Counted from the first letter of the stretch, positions 12,015 through 23,007 are shown. The stretch: 64,000 nucleotides of DNA from Trichoderma breve (GCF_028502605.1 NC_079232.1:7378001-7442000), one strand, 5' to 3'. Notes: generated from the letters alone by a model not told the origin. Program-made: numbers and translations.

Positions 12015-12847
12015 GATGTTGGTATGAGAAGTGTTTCGACAAATTAAATAAGCTGGATGCGATGAATAACAACAATTTGACAAAAACCGTCTCAGTATTG
12101 ATACAGCCTGGGTCCAAAGACTTGTTAGACGAGTTTTGGTATATATAAAGGCCAAGTGCAGCGGGCCTAATATACACTTGGGAGGGCTGCTAAAGGTCTC
12201 AAGAGCGCCTCATTAAGTTCTCCGAGATGAAGTTACGCATTTCATGATAATAATAAAAAACGACAATCAAGAACCAACCAATCGACCATGCGGTCAGACA
12301 TGACAGCTCTTTCGTAAAGCAAAGAGTTGGAGAAAGTTGAACGTGCCTTGTCAGCGAGATCTCGCACCTCCTAGCGCAAGTCTTTTGGCTCAATGGCCTC
12401 ATACAGTCCAAATTCCAATACTGCTATTGGCTATGGAGCCGAAGACATTCTTGCTTCCGAGCACTCCACCTTTGCCGAGACAGGGGCAAGACTGTAAGCA
12501 CCAGTACGGCATCTTAATTGGCGCACCACCTGAACTTGAGCCCATTTGGTCCCCTGGAATATTCAACTAATTGTAGGCTATTCAATGACCGAATGATGTT
12601 ATTGGCTATGGAGCCGAGCCTCAGGCACGTTTCTTGATCTCTGAGCATTCCACTATTGCCGAACCACGAGCCCTTTTCTGGGCTCTCAGTGACTTGAGGC
12701 TAAATACCTGCCATCTATCGGGGCTTTCCCAAGGACCAAAACGACATTTCTTCAGAAGTGCGCCATTTCGGATGACTACTCCCCCAAATCCGATTACAAA
12801 GCTTATACAACCTGTGTCTTGCCAATTGCGTTGTAGCAGGAAGAAAA
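12015..12847. other. intergenic region between transporter and GDPD genes
   Basis: Divergent promoter region for the transporter (minus) and the GDPD gene (plus). A TATA-like stretch lies at 12141-12149. The part from 12393 onward contains the coding relic listed separately. Confidence 0.5.
12393..12665 (+). pseudogene. decayed coding relic with a duplicated segment
   Basis: Two homologous segments lie at 12425-12478 and 12600-12662. Translated in the corresponding frame they read IGYGAEDILASEHSTFAE and IGYGAEPQARFLISEHST-IAE (18 versus 21 residues). Over the SEHST part most nucleotide differences fall at third codon positions, and the length difference is nine bases. Both point to former coding function. 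The first copy has an ATG at 12393 and runs into a GTAAGC at 12494 that could be a donor. The second has a one-base frameshift just upstream. I do not recognise the protein family. It may be a tandem-duplicated gene fragment or two small exons of an undetected gene. Confidence 0.4.
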
Positions 12848-13675
12848 ATGGCGGCCAAAGCAAACCCACTAAGAATGACAATACAAACCATTCGCATCGC
12901 TGGACATCGAGGTCACAGCGCCGCCGCTCCAGAGAATACATTGGCTGCTTTCAGAAAGGCTCGCGAGATAGGTGGCAAAGGCGTCACTTGCGAAACAGAT
13001 CTTGCTGTCACCAAAGATGGTGAGCTCATCTTGCTTCACGACGATACTGTCGATCGGACGACCGACGGCCACGGTCTGGCTAGTAATATGACCTATCTGG
13101 AGATCTCAAGGCTTGATGCAGGTCGATGGTTTGGCGAAGAATTTACGGGTGAAAGGATTCCAAGTCTGAGAGATGCCTTGCATCTTGCCCGCGAACTTGA
13201 AATCATCTTCCAACTTGAGCTCAAGGTGTACGACCATAATGATATTATGTTCCCCAGATTAAGGGCGCTTATCGACGAATTGAAATGCGCCGACCTCCTT
13301 CAGTTCTCTTCCTTCGACTTTGTCCAACTTAGAGCAGTCAAAAATATTATTTCAGAGGTACCTACAGTTGGGCTATCACATTCACGATTGATAGAACCTG
13401 CTGCTCTTGCTCGAGAAGCCAATCTGGACGCGATGAATATTGAGATTCAGCATTTTCCGAGTGGCGAAGCTCATCAACTGCATAAAGAGGGATTTGCGGT
13501 CTTTCTATTTATTCCACGTCCGGAGGTACTTGAGCTTCTGAAGGAATATGGCAGAGACATGGAGGCCGAAATCATCGAGTGGATTCTTCAAGGGCAATTA
13601 GATCAAATTGTATGTGATGACGTCTCGCAAATGGTTAGGATCAGGGACAAAGCTCATAAGCTACTAACGAGTTGA
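12848..13675 (+). CDS. glycerophosphodiester phosphodiesterase (GDPD) family protein
   Basis: Single-exon protein of 275 residues. It carries the GDPD TIM-barrel signature: GHRGHS with the catalytic His at residue 20, PENTLAAF (28-35), the metal-binding pair in CETDLAV (Glu49, Asp51), and LLHDDTVDRTT with the second catalytic His at 64. The LELKVYD block near residues 117-123 fits the EIK motif. The enzyme class hydrolyses deacylated phospholipids (glycerophosphodiesters) to glycerol-3-phosphate and an alcohol, in phosphate or lipid turnover. No signal peptide or SPX domain is present, so it resembles the short cytosolic or bacterial-like form. A second ATG at 12875 gives a protein nine residues shorter. 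It is convergent with the Zn2Cys6 gene downstream (115 bp apart). Confidence 0.9.
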   Translation: MAAKANPLRMTIQTIRIAGHRGHSAAAPENTLAAFRKAREIGGKGVTCETDLAVTKDGELILLHDDTVDRTTDGHGLASNMTYLEISRLDAGRWFGEEFTGERIPSLRDALHLARELEIIFQLELKVYDHNDIMFPRLRALIDELKCADLLQFSSFDFVQLRAVKNIISEVPTVGLSHSRLIEPAALAREANLDAMNIEIQHFPSGEAHQLHKEGFAVFLFIPRPEVLELLKEYGRDMEAEIIEWILQGQLDQIVCDDVSQMVRIRDKAHKLLTS

Positions 13676-13790
13676 ACAAAACCAATTGTTGGATTTCTAA
13701 CCCAGCTATGATGAGATATTTAATAAGCATGATTTATTATATTGTTGCGGTACAGTTGCTTCTAGTAGTGCTGCTCAAAAAAATGATTTG

Positions 13791-15578
13791 CTACATGCGT
13801 GGGACCATTGTATTAAAGGCTCCATTGCAAAAGTATTTTGTGGCCACCCTCCTCTTTTCCGTCCTCTGCTCTCTCCCAAGTGCCTCTCCCAAAGCTGCGA
13901 TAAACTCACTTCTACTTATAGGACTCTGGACTTGTCTCAGGCGAGCCATTGCCCATTCCGTCTCATCCTGTTCAAGATTTTCGATAGAATACAAGAAGAG
14001 CGGCCGTATGTATCCTGGATTAAGAGTGCCTTTGCTTAAAGCATTCCATTCCCCTTCAACAATGTCCCGAATTCGGCTCATGGGTTGCTGAGACTCGGGA
14101 GAAGGAAATGGATCATCACCAAGCGTGCGCCTAAGACCGACTATCTCACCATAATATGCCGCTGTACAAACTCCGACTAGAGCAACAAGAGGTTCTGCAA
14201 TCATTGGGCAGAAATTTTCTCGGAGCTGACCTGGCTGAAATTGCAGTGGGCTTGGGCGGGCAATCCATAGAGTTGACAGAGCATTGTTCAGGTTGGTCAC
14301 GATTTCAGTAACTTCTTCTTGATCTTCCGGTGTGATCCTTGATCGACGGTAGTGACTAAGATCTTGAATTCGATTCGAAATTCTTTGAAGCTGTAGATAA
14401 AAAGCAAATACCGGAGAGCTTATGATGTCGTACATGGCACTTGTTGAATCTGAGCTGTTGCCTAGTGGAGGGAGATTAGGCACCTCAGTAATATGGTCGC
14501 TTAGGAGCTGAAACACCGTTTCTGGTAGTAAACCGCAACATCCCGATCGTTTGGTAGCAACGTGTAAAAGTTGTAGCCAGGTACAGATACGTAAGGCGAT
14601 AGGGGACCGATCGGTATTTAGTATCCAAACGGTCAATCTTGCCTCAAAGGCTAGGCCAAATGCACTTAACGAAGGGCCATCTTCGTTGGGTAAAATGACC
14701 TCGCATAGGCACAGAAGCAATGAGATGACTAGAAGAGTGTCGAAGGCAGTTTTCTCATCGGCTACCAGGAGTTCAAAAGTGGTGAGACGGGCTTGATATT
14801 CCGAGGTAGCGTGAAACATCGCTAATCGATTGACCTGGGCTCTGTATATGATTTGAACGGCTTCAATAGCTTCAGATATTGATGTATCCTGAGCACCTTG
14901 TTGTACGATATGGAGTTTTATCTTGTTCCAATTTAAATAGTCAAAAGCTGAGATGATAGGACAATCCACTTCGTCAATGAAGTATGAGGATGATCGAGAT
15001 GTTATCCCAGAAGGGTAAAACAAATCAATGGCCGTAGTTACATATATTTGTAATGATGTAGTGTAGAATCGAGCAGAGGGCGAGTCTGCATTCTCCGAAA
15101 TCGATTCTTCATTAAAGTTGTTGATGTCTTGATGGCTGCTGCATGTTATACCAGCATCATTTGACGCTGGTAAGCTTTGCGACAACTGCATTGGGTACTG
15201 AGCAGTATTAAGGATGGTCGTTTCCCTCGTATTGCACACAGAATCAAGAGGCAATAAATGGCCATGAATAAGGCCATGCCCAGTCCGACTCCGCTGTGAA
15301 GAAATGGACGGGTTTCTGGGTGAATTCTGTGGTTTTTGGTTGCCAACGTTTGGCGGCGCTGGCTGTAAAGGCATCAGAGGTGGCCTCCGCTTGTAGACGC
15401 ATTTCCTCTTGGCCTTTGAGCATCTCTGGCAATTCGGCCGCTGCTCATCACATTTTATCTTTCTAGCTCGGCAGATGAGGCATCCAGTGCGGACGCGACT
15501 TCGGTGGTTTGTTTGCTGCAATGGTGGACTCGAAGTGTTTCCATTTTGGATACAGGCGTTTAGATCCGTAAGCATCAT
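13791..15578 (-). CDS. Zn2Cys6 transcription factor
   Basis: Single exon of 595 residues from ATG 15578. The open frame extends to 15677, but that codon is TTG. The binuclear zinc cluster is complete at Cys33, 36, 43, 50, 53 and 60 (CLICRARKIKC...NCQRCSKAKRKC), followed by a basic stretch and a proline-rich linker. The remainder is mostly alpha-helical and resembles the Fungal_trans_2 type of activation domain, e.g. the region around YRAQVNRLAMFHATSEYQAR. This is a nuclear regulator; its targets are unknown. The neighbouring GDPD and transporter genes are possible but unproven targets. Confidence 0.9.
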   Translation of the reverse strand: MMLTDLNACIQNGNTSSPPLQQTNHRSRVRTGCLICRARKIKCDEQRPNCQRCSKAKRKCVYKRRPPLMPLQPAPPNVGNQKPQNSPRNPSISSQRSRTGHGLIHGHLLPLDSVCNTRETTILNTAQYPMQLSQSLPASNDAGITCSSHQDINNFNEESISENADSPSARFYTTSLQIYVTTAIDLFYPSGITSRSSSYFIDEVDCPIISAFDYLNWNKIKLHIVQQGAQDTSISEAIEAVQIIYRAQVNRLAMFHATSEYQARLTTFELLVADEKTAFDTLLVISLLLCLCEVILPNEDGPSLSAFGLAFEARLTVWILNTDRSPIALRICTWLQLLHVATKRSGCCGLLPETVFQLLSDHITEVPNLPPLGNSSDSTSAMYDIISSPVFAFYLQLQRISNRIQDLSHYRRSRITPEDQEEVTEIVTNLNNALSTLWIARPSPLQFQPGQLRENFCPMIAEPLVALVGVCTAAYYGEIVGLRRTLGDDPFPSPESQQPMSRIRDIVEGEWNALSKGTLNPGYIRPLFLYSIENLEQDETEWAMARLRQVQSPISRSEFIAALGEALGREQRTEKRRVATKYFCNGAFNTMVPRM

Positions 15579-18500
15579 GAATTCTGGCAGCAATGCTGCA
15601 CCGTCGCCTACGAATATGAGTATGAGGAAGAAAACAAGCAAGGAGAAATTCACAGCAGGAGATTCTCCTCCAAACAAGAAAATGCGGAGGTTTTGTTGGT
15701 CCCACTCATACCAGCCACGTGGGCTTGGAGATCAGCCAAAGGAGAGACCTGATTGAACGAACAGTCTGGGGAAAGGTAAGATTCAGTTTACAGATCCATA
15801 GGTGGGTTGTTTCTTAACGCTAATGATAACGCTACAACTCAGAAACTCCCTGATGAATGGGATGTTGGTACATGTATCCACGCCGCAGCAAACCTTACGC
15901 CAAGTTCCCCAGCGAACCCCAAACAATGCCAGCCTCATTCCCACGCTTAAAAAGAAAAGCTGGGGTATTATAGACAGATTCCACTATACCTGTAAGCAGC
16001 AGAGGTGGGCTATTACAGGCGTCCCACAAATTGATGAGGCTCCAGTCTCGGCGGCGGTAATGGTGGCAAGAGATATTATCACAGGGCAAGACTTGACACA
16101 CCACGACGCTGATGGCGGTGGTGTTTCTATATGGACATCTCATGCAGATATGCGTCCATGTCCATTGATGTCGCTGCAGGGTATCAAATATACATGTAGT
16201 GTCCATGATTACCTTTGTGCGCCGTGTTGATGGTCAAGTTGGTGGAAATAGTTCCCGTTGGTAAGAAATGCTGCAACCTCTTGCGGAATAAACAGTGACC
16301 GATTGTAATAGATATTTCAATCTAAATACCGATAATTGGTCATGGCATAAAATGCGGGAACATAATGTAGCTTGATTCAAGTGCTCCCACGAGGCCGAGA
16401 TCTGTACGATCGAATTGACCCGTTCGTTGTAGGCCTTGACCATGAATAGGAAATGCACCCAGAGGAGTACACAATGTACTGCAAAGACAGTGGAGGCAAA
16501 ATAGGACGCCCAGACCGTGGGGGAATGGAATGGAACTGAATTATAGCGTTGTGTCGATACGTCCTTATAGGTCTTCGGGCGCTGTAACGCGCTGTATCGC
16601 GAGGTACGCACCTAAACTGGAGCGCTGGTTGGTCGCTATCTGAGGCTGATAAGACAACCTGATAGACATGTACCTATGGAGTGCCCAGGTGGTCATTTTC
16701 AGCAGGTGATGGCGATGAATCGCAAATTCCTGATTTTTTGCTGGATAAAAGAATTTCACAAGAGATTCAATTGAAAGTAGCTGCATCGCGCATAATGGAA
16801 GTAAACACAGTTTTAGAAGCGCATCGCAAACATATCCGCCTAGGTTGTGGCTCCCACAGTCGCTTATGATAACCACAAAATCTCTATCTTACCAAAAAAG
16901 GCCACCGCCTCGTAGGTACAGTACCTAGGTATTCTGTATCTTTTTCAGCAGCCTCAGGCAGCCGCAGGCAATCGCTGGCCTTTCCTTTGCCAATCTCGTG
17001 TATCTCCTGCATCTTCATCTCCTTCGCTAACTGCCAGCCTGAGGTCTTCAAAAGGTCAGTCAATCAGCGAGTGCATGCACGTCCAGCAATATCGCTGAGA
17101 TGCACTAACAAACCAGCGCTGCACGCACTAGATCTTGCCGCATACGATACGACGCCGCTCCATTACCGCTCCACAATGTCCGACGCCGCACGCCGCTATA
17201 ACTGGAGGGAGTTTGGCACGCTTGGTGGATTGGCTTGGACTGGGCGGGGGAATTGGGTACGAGCACAAGATCGGCGCGGGCAAGGCAATCTGCTGGTCGG
17301 CCAAGATGACCTTGTTACCAGCCTTGCGCTTCTGCGGGACCACGCCATGTTTGAGGCAAATCTTGTCGGCAGTCAGCCGTAAAGTCTTCTATGGCGATCG
17401 AATGGAAAGAAGTAACGGCGAGTTGGTCGAGTTGTTCAGCCTTGTTGTAAAGGGCGCGGACAAAAACATATTTGGCCCAGCTGAGCTTCGGCCTTGAACG
17501 CTCAAGTCGTTCTGCGACTGGAATGTCGTCAAGCTCAATTCATTTCGCGCGCTTGTACCGTGCTGTTGCCCACACATTCTCTGCCTGTCAACCAACACTG
17601 TCGAGCGACGTCAACTCCTCTACCTTTGTTTGAGACGGCTCCTCAATGCCAAGGTTGCAGAGCACCACTAATTCCCGGCAAAGTGATTTGCGGCAGAGAC
17701 AAAAGTTGGGCTAGCATTGCCATGCGTGGATATCTCACCGAACTGGAGAGTGAGTAAGTCAAAATCGAACGGCTCTCGTGGCATGCATTTGGCGCTTGAG
17801 CGAGCACATGAAGCATTGGAACACTGCCGTACGCTTATAAGTAATAAGCAGCAACCTATTGTTAGCATGAAGGCGCGTAGATAGAAAGTGATATAGGTTG
17901 TTTATAAGACGAAAAACTGTCAAGTATTAGGAGGGGCACATACCACTCGGAGCACTGGGAGGAATTTCTGCAGCAATTGTATCGCAAAGGCGCGACTCCT
18001 GTCAGTGGATTGTGTGAGCGCTGTGCTTGATCTACTCCAGGATAGTCTAGGCTCATCTTACGCCACGTGCTGGAACAATGGATCCTGAATCCTGCGGAAT
18101 CCTGACGGATCTCGAACTAGCCTCATTGCAACCTCAACTGTAATTACAGCTTACCCTACGTTTTTTTTTTTTTTCCATAAATTGGACATTATGCAATTGA
18201 AAAAGATCAAGAGCGTTTACATGCTTCTGGAGTAACGCGAACAGCTAAATCCGTCAGACATATCACGAAGTATTGCCGTTCCTATTCTATATCGATGATG
18301 AGTACTTGTACAAAAGTAGCAATCATAGGCATAAAGGAAGAGTAAAAAGTAAATCCAGATGTTCATGCTTAACCACTGCTCAAGAGCTTACTGTACTATG
18401 ATACACTTCAACACATTATGAGAAACTCTTCCTTGCTGCTGTGTCATAGATAGCACCCCTTCAATTGACATTTCTTTTTACTACTGATTCTAAATCATCG

Positions 18501-18828
18501 CCAATAATAGACTAATGGTTCCAGCACTATGATACTCTAAATACATATTTCACAGACCAAACAACGAACCACTTTCAATATTGCTGCCTTGATTCTAAAA
18601 GTCCTGACACTCCATGATCAGACAACTGTTCACGTTAAAATTATAGTGACTAGTAATACCTAGGCATTGAATATCTCCACAATAATATGTACAATTCTTG
18701 CTATCTGTATTTACATATATGTACGTATATATATACTCTCAAAGTTATCTAACAGGCTTCATCTCGAAGTACCAGCTTTATCACACCTACATCATCATGA
18801 TACGAGCCCAGCTTGAGACATGCCAGCT
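15579..18828. other. 3.2 kb region without a recognisable gene
   Basis: Several open frames of 60-142 codons occur, none with family features. One at 16234-16611 (minus) is hydrophobic but unconvincing. The region holds copy 1 of the dispersed repeat (16913-17735) and a 15-base poly-T near 18160-18174. From about 18200 to 18800 it is AT-rich and probably acts as the 3' flank of the secreted-protein gene. Confidence 0.5.
16913..17735. repeat. dispersed repeat, copy 1
   Basis: Diverged copy of a sequence also found at 57086-57630 in the same orientation. Shared blocks include a 25-base identity at 16936-16960 versus 57129-57153, and the matches GTCAGTCAATCAGCG, TCCAGCAATATCGCTGAG, TGCACTAACAAACCAGC and GTTGCAGAGCACCAC. 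This copy is longer and more GC-rich. No terminal repeats or transposase are visible, so the element type is unknown. Confidence 0.75.
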
Positions 18829-19644
18829 TTATGCTCGGCCGGCGGGCCAAGTAGTGCCGAAACGGCCGTTGGTAGATGCAATGACGGGGCTGCCGTGATC
18901 GTCATCGACATAAACGTACTGAGAGCCAACCTGCTGGAGCTCCCAGTCGCGAGGAGGCGTGTTGATGGCACCGCCAATGAATTCCGTGGCCGCGAGCACC
19001 CTCTGTCCATCATCCTTGGTGTCAAGAGCGTTGCTGGGCGCATTGCTCAAGATGTCCTGCGTGAATCCCTTCCACGCTCCAGAGCCGTCCTGAGAGCTGA
19101 CCAGAACACCGCCGTCACAACCACGGATGAGAGAGACGTCGCTCCAGCCCCAGCCATTGGAGTCCCAGCTGAACTCGAACCATGTGCCGAGCCAGTGAGC
19201 CTGGCCATTGTTCATGGTTGCGTCAACGCCGCGCTGGATGCGGCCTGCCCAGCCATCAGGGAAGGACAGGAATTGAGTTGCGCCGGCTGCGACCCAAACG
19301 TACTTGTAAGGAATCGAGTCGCAGTTGTTGTGGAAAGCGTAGAAGCCCCGCCAATCGTTGTCGGTGTTGGTAATGAAGATACCCTTGCCGCCATTGTCAC
19401 CGTCGCCCCAGGTGAAAGTTGGCGAAGTGTTACAGACCCAGTCGCGCTTCGACTTTGATCCCTCAGACTTGAAAGACTGGCGGACCAAGCCACCAGTCTG
19501 ATAGCTTTTGAAGGAATCTTGTGGTACGGCTTTGATGGCATTAACATCAGGCGCGGTGATGTTGTTTGCGGGAGCTGCTCCAGGAGTTTCAGTTGGGAGC
19601 GCGATGGCTGCGCCAACAAACGGGAGAAGAGAGATGACACGCAT
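18829..19644 (-). CDS. secreted protein of unknown function, pre-pro form
   Basis: Single exon of 271 residues. Residues 1-16 form a signal peptide (MRVISLLPFVGAAIAL). A propeptide-like segment follows and ends in a Kex2-type KR at residues 66-67, so the mature protein would begin DWVCNT. The mature part is rich in Trp, Gly and Asp, with a few Cys, and has blocks such as GFYAFHNNCDS, FLSFPDGWAGRIQRG and LGTWFEFSWD. These suggest a beta-sandwich extracellular protein, reminiscent of thaumatin-like folds. I cannot place it in a family with certainty. It heads a group of secreted-protein genes. A TATA box lies about 95 bp upstream of the ATG. Confidence 0.85.
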   Translation of the reverse strand: MRVISLLPFVGAAIALPTETPGAAPANNITAPDVNAIKAVPQDSFKSYQTGGLVRQSFKSEGSKSKRDWVCNTSPTFTWGDGDNGGKGIFITNTDNDWRGFYAFHNNCDSIPYKYVWVAAGATQFLSFPDGWAGRIQRGVDATMNNGQAHWLGTWFEFSWDSNGWGWSDVSLIRGCDGGVLVSSQDGSGAWKGFTQDILSNAPSNALDTKDDGQRVLAATEFIGGAINTPPRDWELQQVGSQYVYVDDDHGSPVIASTNGRFGTTWPAGRA

Positions 19645-19735
19645 GATGATATCAGATGAATGAATAGCTAATTTTTTGTTAAAGCAATGATTGTTGGATG
19701 GCTGGACTGAAAGATGAGATGAAGCAATGTCTTCA

Positions 19736-19744
19736 TTTATATAC
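19736..19744 (-). promoter_or_regulatory. TATA box of secreted-protein gene
   Basis: On the minus strand the sequence reads GTATATAAAT, about 95 bp before the ATG at 19644, the usual spacing in fungal secreted-protein genes. Confidence 0.55.
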
Positions 19745-19803
19745 TTTTTCCCTCTCTATTCGCATGTTCATGCGAGACTGTGATAGTCAACTTTGAAGCA
19801 ACA

Positions 19804-19998
19804 CTATCTTGTCATCTTCACTCTTCGCTCACATCCGACGCCGCTCGGATAGTCGCCGTAAGATTCGAGTTGCCAGGTAAGCTCATGGGTAGTGATAGGA
19901 TCCGTCAGTTCCGCATCTTCAATGGCGTGCTGTAATAGGACCGAACTAATTGACGAAGTTGTAGCCACATCCGGCTCCTGAGTAGCAATAGCAGCCAT
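19804..19998 (-). CDS. possible small hypothetical protein (64 aa)
   Basis: ATG at 19998 to TAG at 19804. The peptide is hydrophilic and acidic in its first half, begins MAAIATQEPDVATTSS and has no signal peptide or known motif. It sits in the promoter region of the secreted-protein gene. It may be a real short gene, a fragment or a chance frame; there is no support beyond the open frame and ordinary codon use. Confidence 0.2.
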   Translation of the reverse strand: MAAIATQEPDVATTSSISSVLLQHAIEDAELTDPITTHELTWQLESYGDYPSGVGCERRVKMTR

Positions 19999-20722
19999 GT
20001 CGAGTTAATAGCTAAAGGTGGCCTATGATGAATATAGAAGGAGATGAGTTGAAAAAAATAATCGTATCATTATACCCGACAATGGAAAGATTGAGTATCA
20101 TTATGAGATGCTCTACTGCGGGATTATATCGACAGGATCCATTTGAGCGTATTACAAATGAGTATACCTATTGGAGATAAAAATACATGTCTTTACCTTC
20201 CTTTTGTAGAAACAATAATTATGTATCCACATATGAAGGATGCAAGGCAGCAGTTTCCAGCGTGTTATCCTAGCAAATAGTATAAGCATTCTGTGCCGCA
20301 TATCGCATAGCGTGGGCCGGGGTTGCATCCTGTCAACTAGGACTTTTAGAAACTAACTAGGAAAGCGTGCCTGACTATCATCCCACGAGGGATATGATTC
20401 ATATTAAATAAAAGCGTACTAACAAACAGGTTTGTTATGCTTACCGGTTAGTTCAAAAACAGAAAGTGAATACAGAAGCGGAAGAGCAAAAAAATCCTTC
20501 AACAGATTGCAATCATCCTTCAAGATATTGCAATCAATCAAAAGAACAAGATAATTGAGGGCTTGGAAATTGTATATATAGCATATAGATTACCGTTGTA
20601 ATACAGGAGAATTCACCACCGCTCTCAAGTTTGTGGCACTTCCAATCTCTTTGCTCACAGCAAAAAAACTTTGCTTTCATCTTCTTTTTGCTATTCGAAA
20701 TTTGTCAATTTGCTCAACCAAC
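19999..20722. other. intergenic region upstream of GH128 gene
   Basis: AT-rich, with the near-duplicate TTGCAATCATCCTTCAAGAT and TTGCAATCAATCAAAAGA around 20507-20545. A TATATATA run at about 20573-20580 lies 145 bp before the GH128 ATG. No gene is seen. Confidence 0.45.
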
Positions 20723-21586
20723 ATGGTTTTCTCCAGTAAAAGGTTAAGCGTTGCCGCTTCTCTTTTCACCTTGGCCCTTGCTGATCCATGGCCAAAGCGT
20801 GGCCTAGCTGCAAACGATGATATTCCCATCTCGCAGTTTGGCGGGTCGTATAATGGCCATGGTTCGCAGGTCAACTGGCAGTATAACTGGGACAGCACAA
20901 CCTCCCAGAAGCAAAGCTGGGCCGAGTTTGTACCCATGCTGTGGGGCACGCAAAGCTACCATACGACTCAATGGTTTGACAATGCTTGGTACTGGATCAA
21001 CAATGGAGGCTCAGGGCACTTGCTGGCTTTTAACGAGCCAGAGCTGGGTAGCCAGGCCAATCTAAGCCCTGGCGATGCTGCTAATGCGTGGAGGCAATAC
21101 ATGGAGCCTTTCTATGGCCACGCGCAACTCGGTGCCCCTGCTGTCTCTAATGACGGCTACAACTGGATCAGCCAGTTCTTGCAGGCCTGCAGCGACTGCC
21201 ACATCGATTTCATCCCGATCCACTGGTATAATGATTGGACGCTGGAAGCGGATTTTGAAAACTGGGTCAACAGTATCTGCTCCCTTGGCGGTGGCCGCCA
21301 GGTCTGGATCACAGAGGTATGTTGCTCATAACAAGTTTTACCAGCAAGAAAGAATGATTGCCGATATTAACCGCTCGAATAGTTTCAAGCAGGTGGAAAC
21401 GCTGACCAGGAGGCTACTTTCTTGCGATCGGCGATCCCGTTCCTCGATAACAACCCTTGCGTTTACCGCTACTCCTATTTTGGTACTGCGGATAACGGCA
21501 AGGATTTGCTCCAGAATGGTGGACCTTCCCTTTCTTCCCTGGGAATCCAATATGCTTTTAGCCCTTACGGCTCGGGCAGTGTGTAA
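20723..21586 (+). CDS. GH128-type endo-beta-1,3-glucanase (Glyco_hydro_cc)
   Basis: Two exons, 20723-21316 and 21383-21586, joined in phase 0 by a 66 bp intron (GTATGT donor, TAACC branch region, TAG acceptor), giving 265 residues. A signal peptide covers about residues 1-17 (ends LALADP) and is followed by PKRGL, a possible Kex2 site. The catalytic domain shows LLAFNEPE (acid/base Glu near residue 105), APAVSN, HWYND and the nucleophile motif VWITEF, whose Glu198 is the last codon of exon 1. This is the pattern of the GH128/Asl1 family, which cleaves beta-1,3-glucan of fungal cell walls. In Trichoderma such an enzyme fits wall remodelling or mycoparasitism (inference). Confidence 0.9.
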
Positions 21587-22152
21587 GATTATGACATTGG
21601 AAAAATTGCTGGTGTACATATGATGTCTTCAAGCTCATGATCATATTATTAAAAGGAATTACTACTGTATATATATGATTCAGGATATATAGTTATATGA
21701 AAATGAATATACTGCTTGAGATGAACATTTTGGAATTCTGTAGTCAAGTTTTGCGCATTACGGCCGATAGTCCAGTTAGATTATGACTGAGTATTATGGG
21801 TGGTTAGTAGATGCTGGAGCCTCTTGTAAATATTTTAGGTCCACGCAACGAGGGGTTTAATATAAACCATTTCACTTCTTAATTTTCTCCTCAAAAGATT
21901 ACAAAAAGTTGAAAAAAAGAAAAAAAGAAAAAAAAGATCTGCGATAATGAAGATGCATTGGTCTATGTAACAAGTATATAATCCTATGTAACTATGTATT
22001 CTGCGTAGCTATTTACATGACACGACTGTGAAGAAGAATAAATACTTTGGATAATTTACGAACAAAAACAGGAACAAAATTCCCAATCCTACTTTATCAT
22101 AGCACCAGCAAAGTTCTCCCTGTCTCAAGTCTAAGCCTCAATCGCCAAGACG
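21587..22152. other. convergent 3' intergenic region
   Basis: Between the GH128 and thaumatin-like genes. AT-rich, with an A-rich run near 21900-21940. No gene is seen. Confidence 0.5.
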
Positions 22153-23007
22153 TTATGGCTGTCTAGGGTTAGGAGGGCAAGCAGCCCCAACGCAGCAAGT
22201 AATTTGGCCAGACTGGCACTGTCCGAAAGAGTTGGCAGCGCCATCGTTAACATACGTCCAGGCGGCGTGCTGGCAGGGGGCGAAGAAGGGCGCAGCAGAT
22301 GTAGCTCCTTCATCGCTTCGGAGCGGGTTAACACAGGCGTTTTGTCCGTCGTTGTGCTTTATGTCATGTTAGCTTCAGTCTACTGTAAAGGGTGTACTAC
22401 AAGTTTCAGCCTACGCCGCAAGAGTTGAGGTTGAACAAGTTCTTGTTGCAACCAGTCACAACCTGTCCGTTGCAAGAGCAAACAATGGCAACAGAGAATC
22501 CGTTACTGGAGAAGAATTAGTTGATAGAAATAAGGAATGTGAATGGTGATCTATAACTTACACATAAGAGACATCAACATCGGCCACGGCTTCAGTAGAT
22601 CCCTGAGGAACAACAAAGTTACCCTCAATCAGGGAATCATCGCCTGTAATGGCCCAGCCGGCGTCGTTGATGGCGACATTGCCAATCCATCCAGTTGGAA
22701 CGGCAAAAGCAGCAGTGGCACCATTGGCCATGGTGCCGGGACCTACATTGCCCGACACAGCGGAAGGTCCGTTGGGGTCGTGAGCGTGCGAGGTCGAGAT
22801 GGCATCACCATGGCTGTTAATGACAGTGATAGTCAAGAACTGAGGAGCGGCAGCAATCTCGAGACCGTGGATGTTAGGAGCAGCCGTTGGACCGGCAATT
22901 CGAACGGTTGAAGCAATGGTGCCTTCAGTTCCAGTCAATGCCGGCTGAGGGGCAGCAAGAACGGAGCTGGCAAGGCCAAGTAGGGAGATGTAAGTTAAGC
23001 GAGCCAT
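22153..23007 (-). CDS. secreted thaumatin-like protein
   Basis: Three exons on the minus strand, 23007-22562, 22505-22415 and 22356-22153, giving 246 residues. The second intron (58 bp) starts GTAGGC and has a GCTAACA branch site before AAAG. Without it, translation would stop just after the codons for LNSCG. Splicing exposes a Cys-rich C-terminus with APCQHAAWTY, FGQCQSGQITCC and CPPNPRQ that is clearly coding. A signal peptide (residues 1-18, ending SSVLAA) is present. The segment ADVDVSYVNGFSVAIVC resembles the VSxVDGxNxP block of thaumatin-like proteins, and the many Cys fit that disulfide-rich fold. Fungal members are secreted and some act on beta-glucans; the activity here is unknown. 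Confidence 0.8.

Noticed and set aside
16234..16611. Hydrophobic open frame on the minus strand
   Set aside because: Start context is poor, no family pattern is seen and the codon use is not gene-like; it probably occurs by chance in non-coding DNA.
17135..17497. Open frame of 120 codons inside the first dispersed-repeat copy
   Set aside because: The second repeat copy does not preserve the frame, so there is no sign of selection for a protein.
18820..19458. 212-codon open frame on the plus strand opposite the secreted-protein gene
   Set aside because: The opposite strand encodes a signal peptide and a clear secreted protein; the plus frame is a mirror effect of GC-rich third positions.
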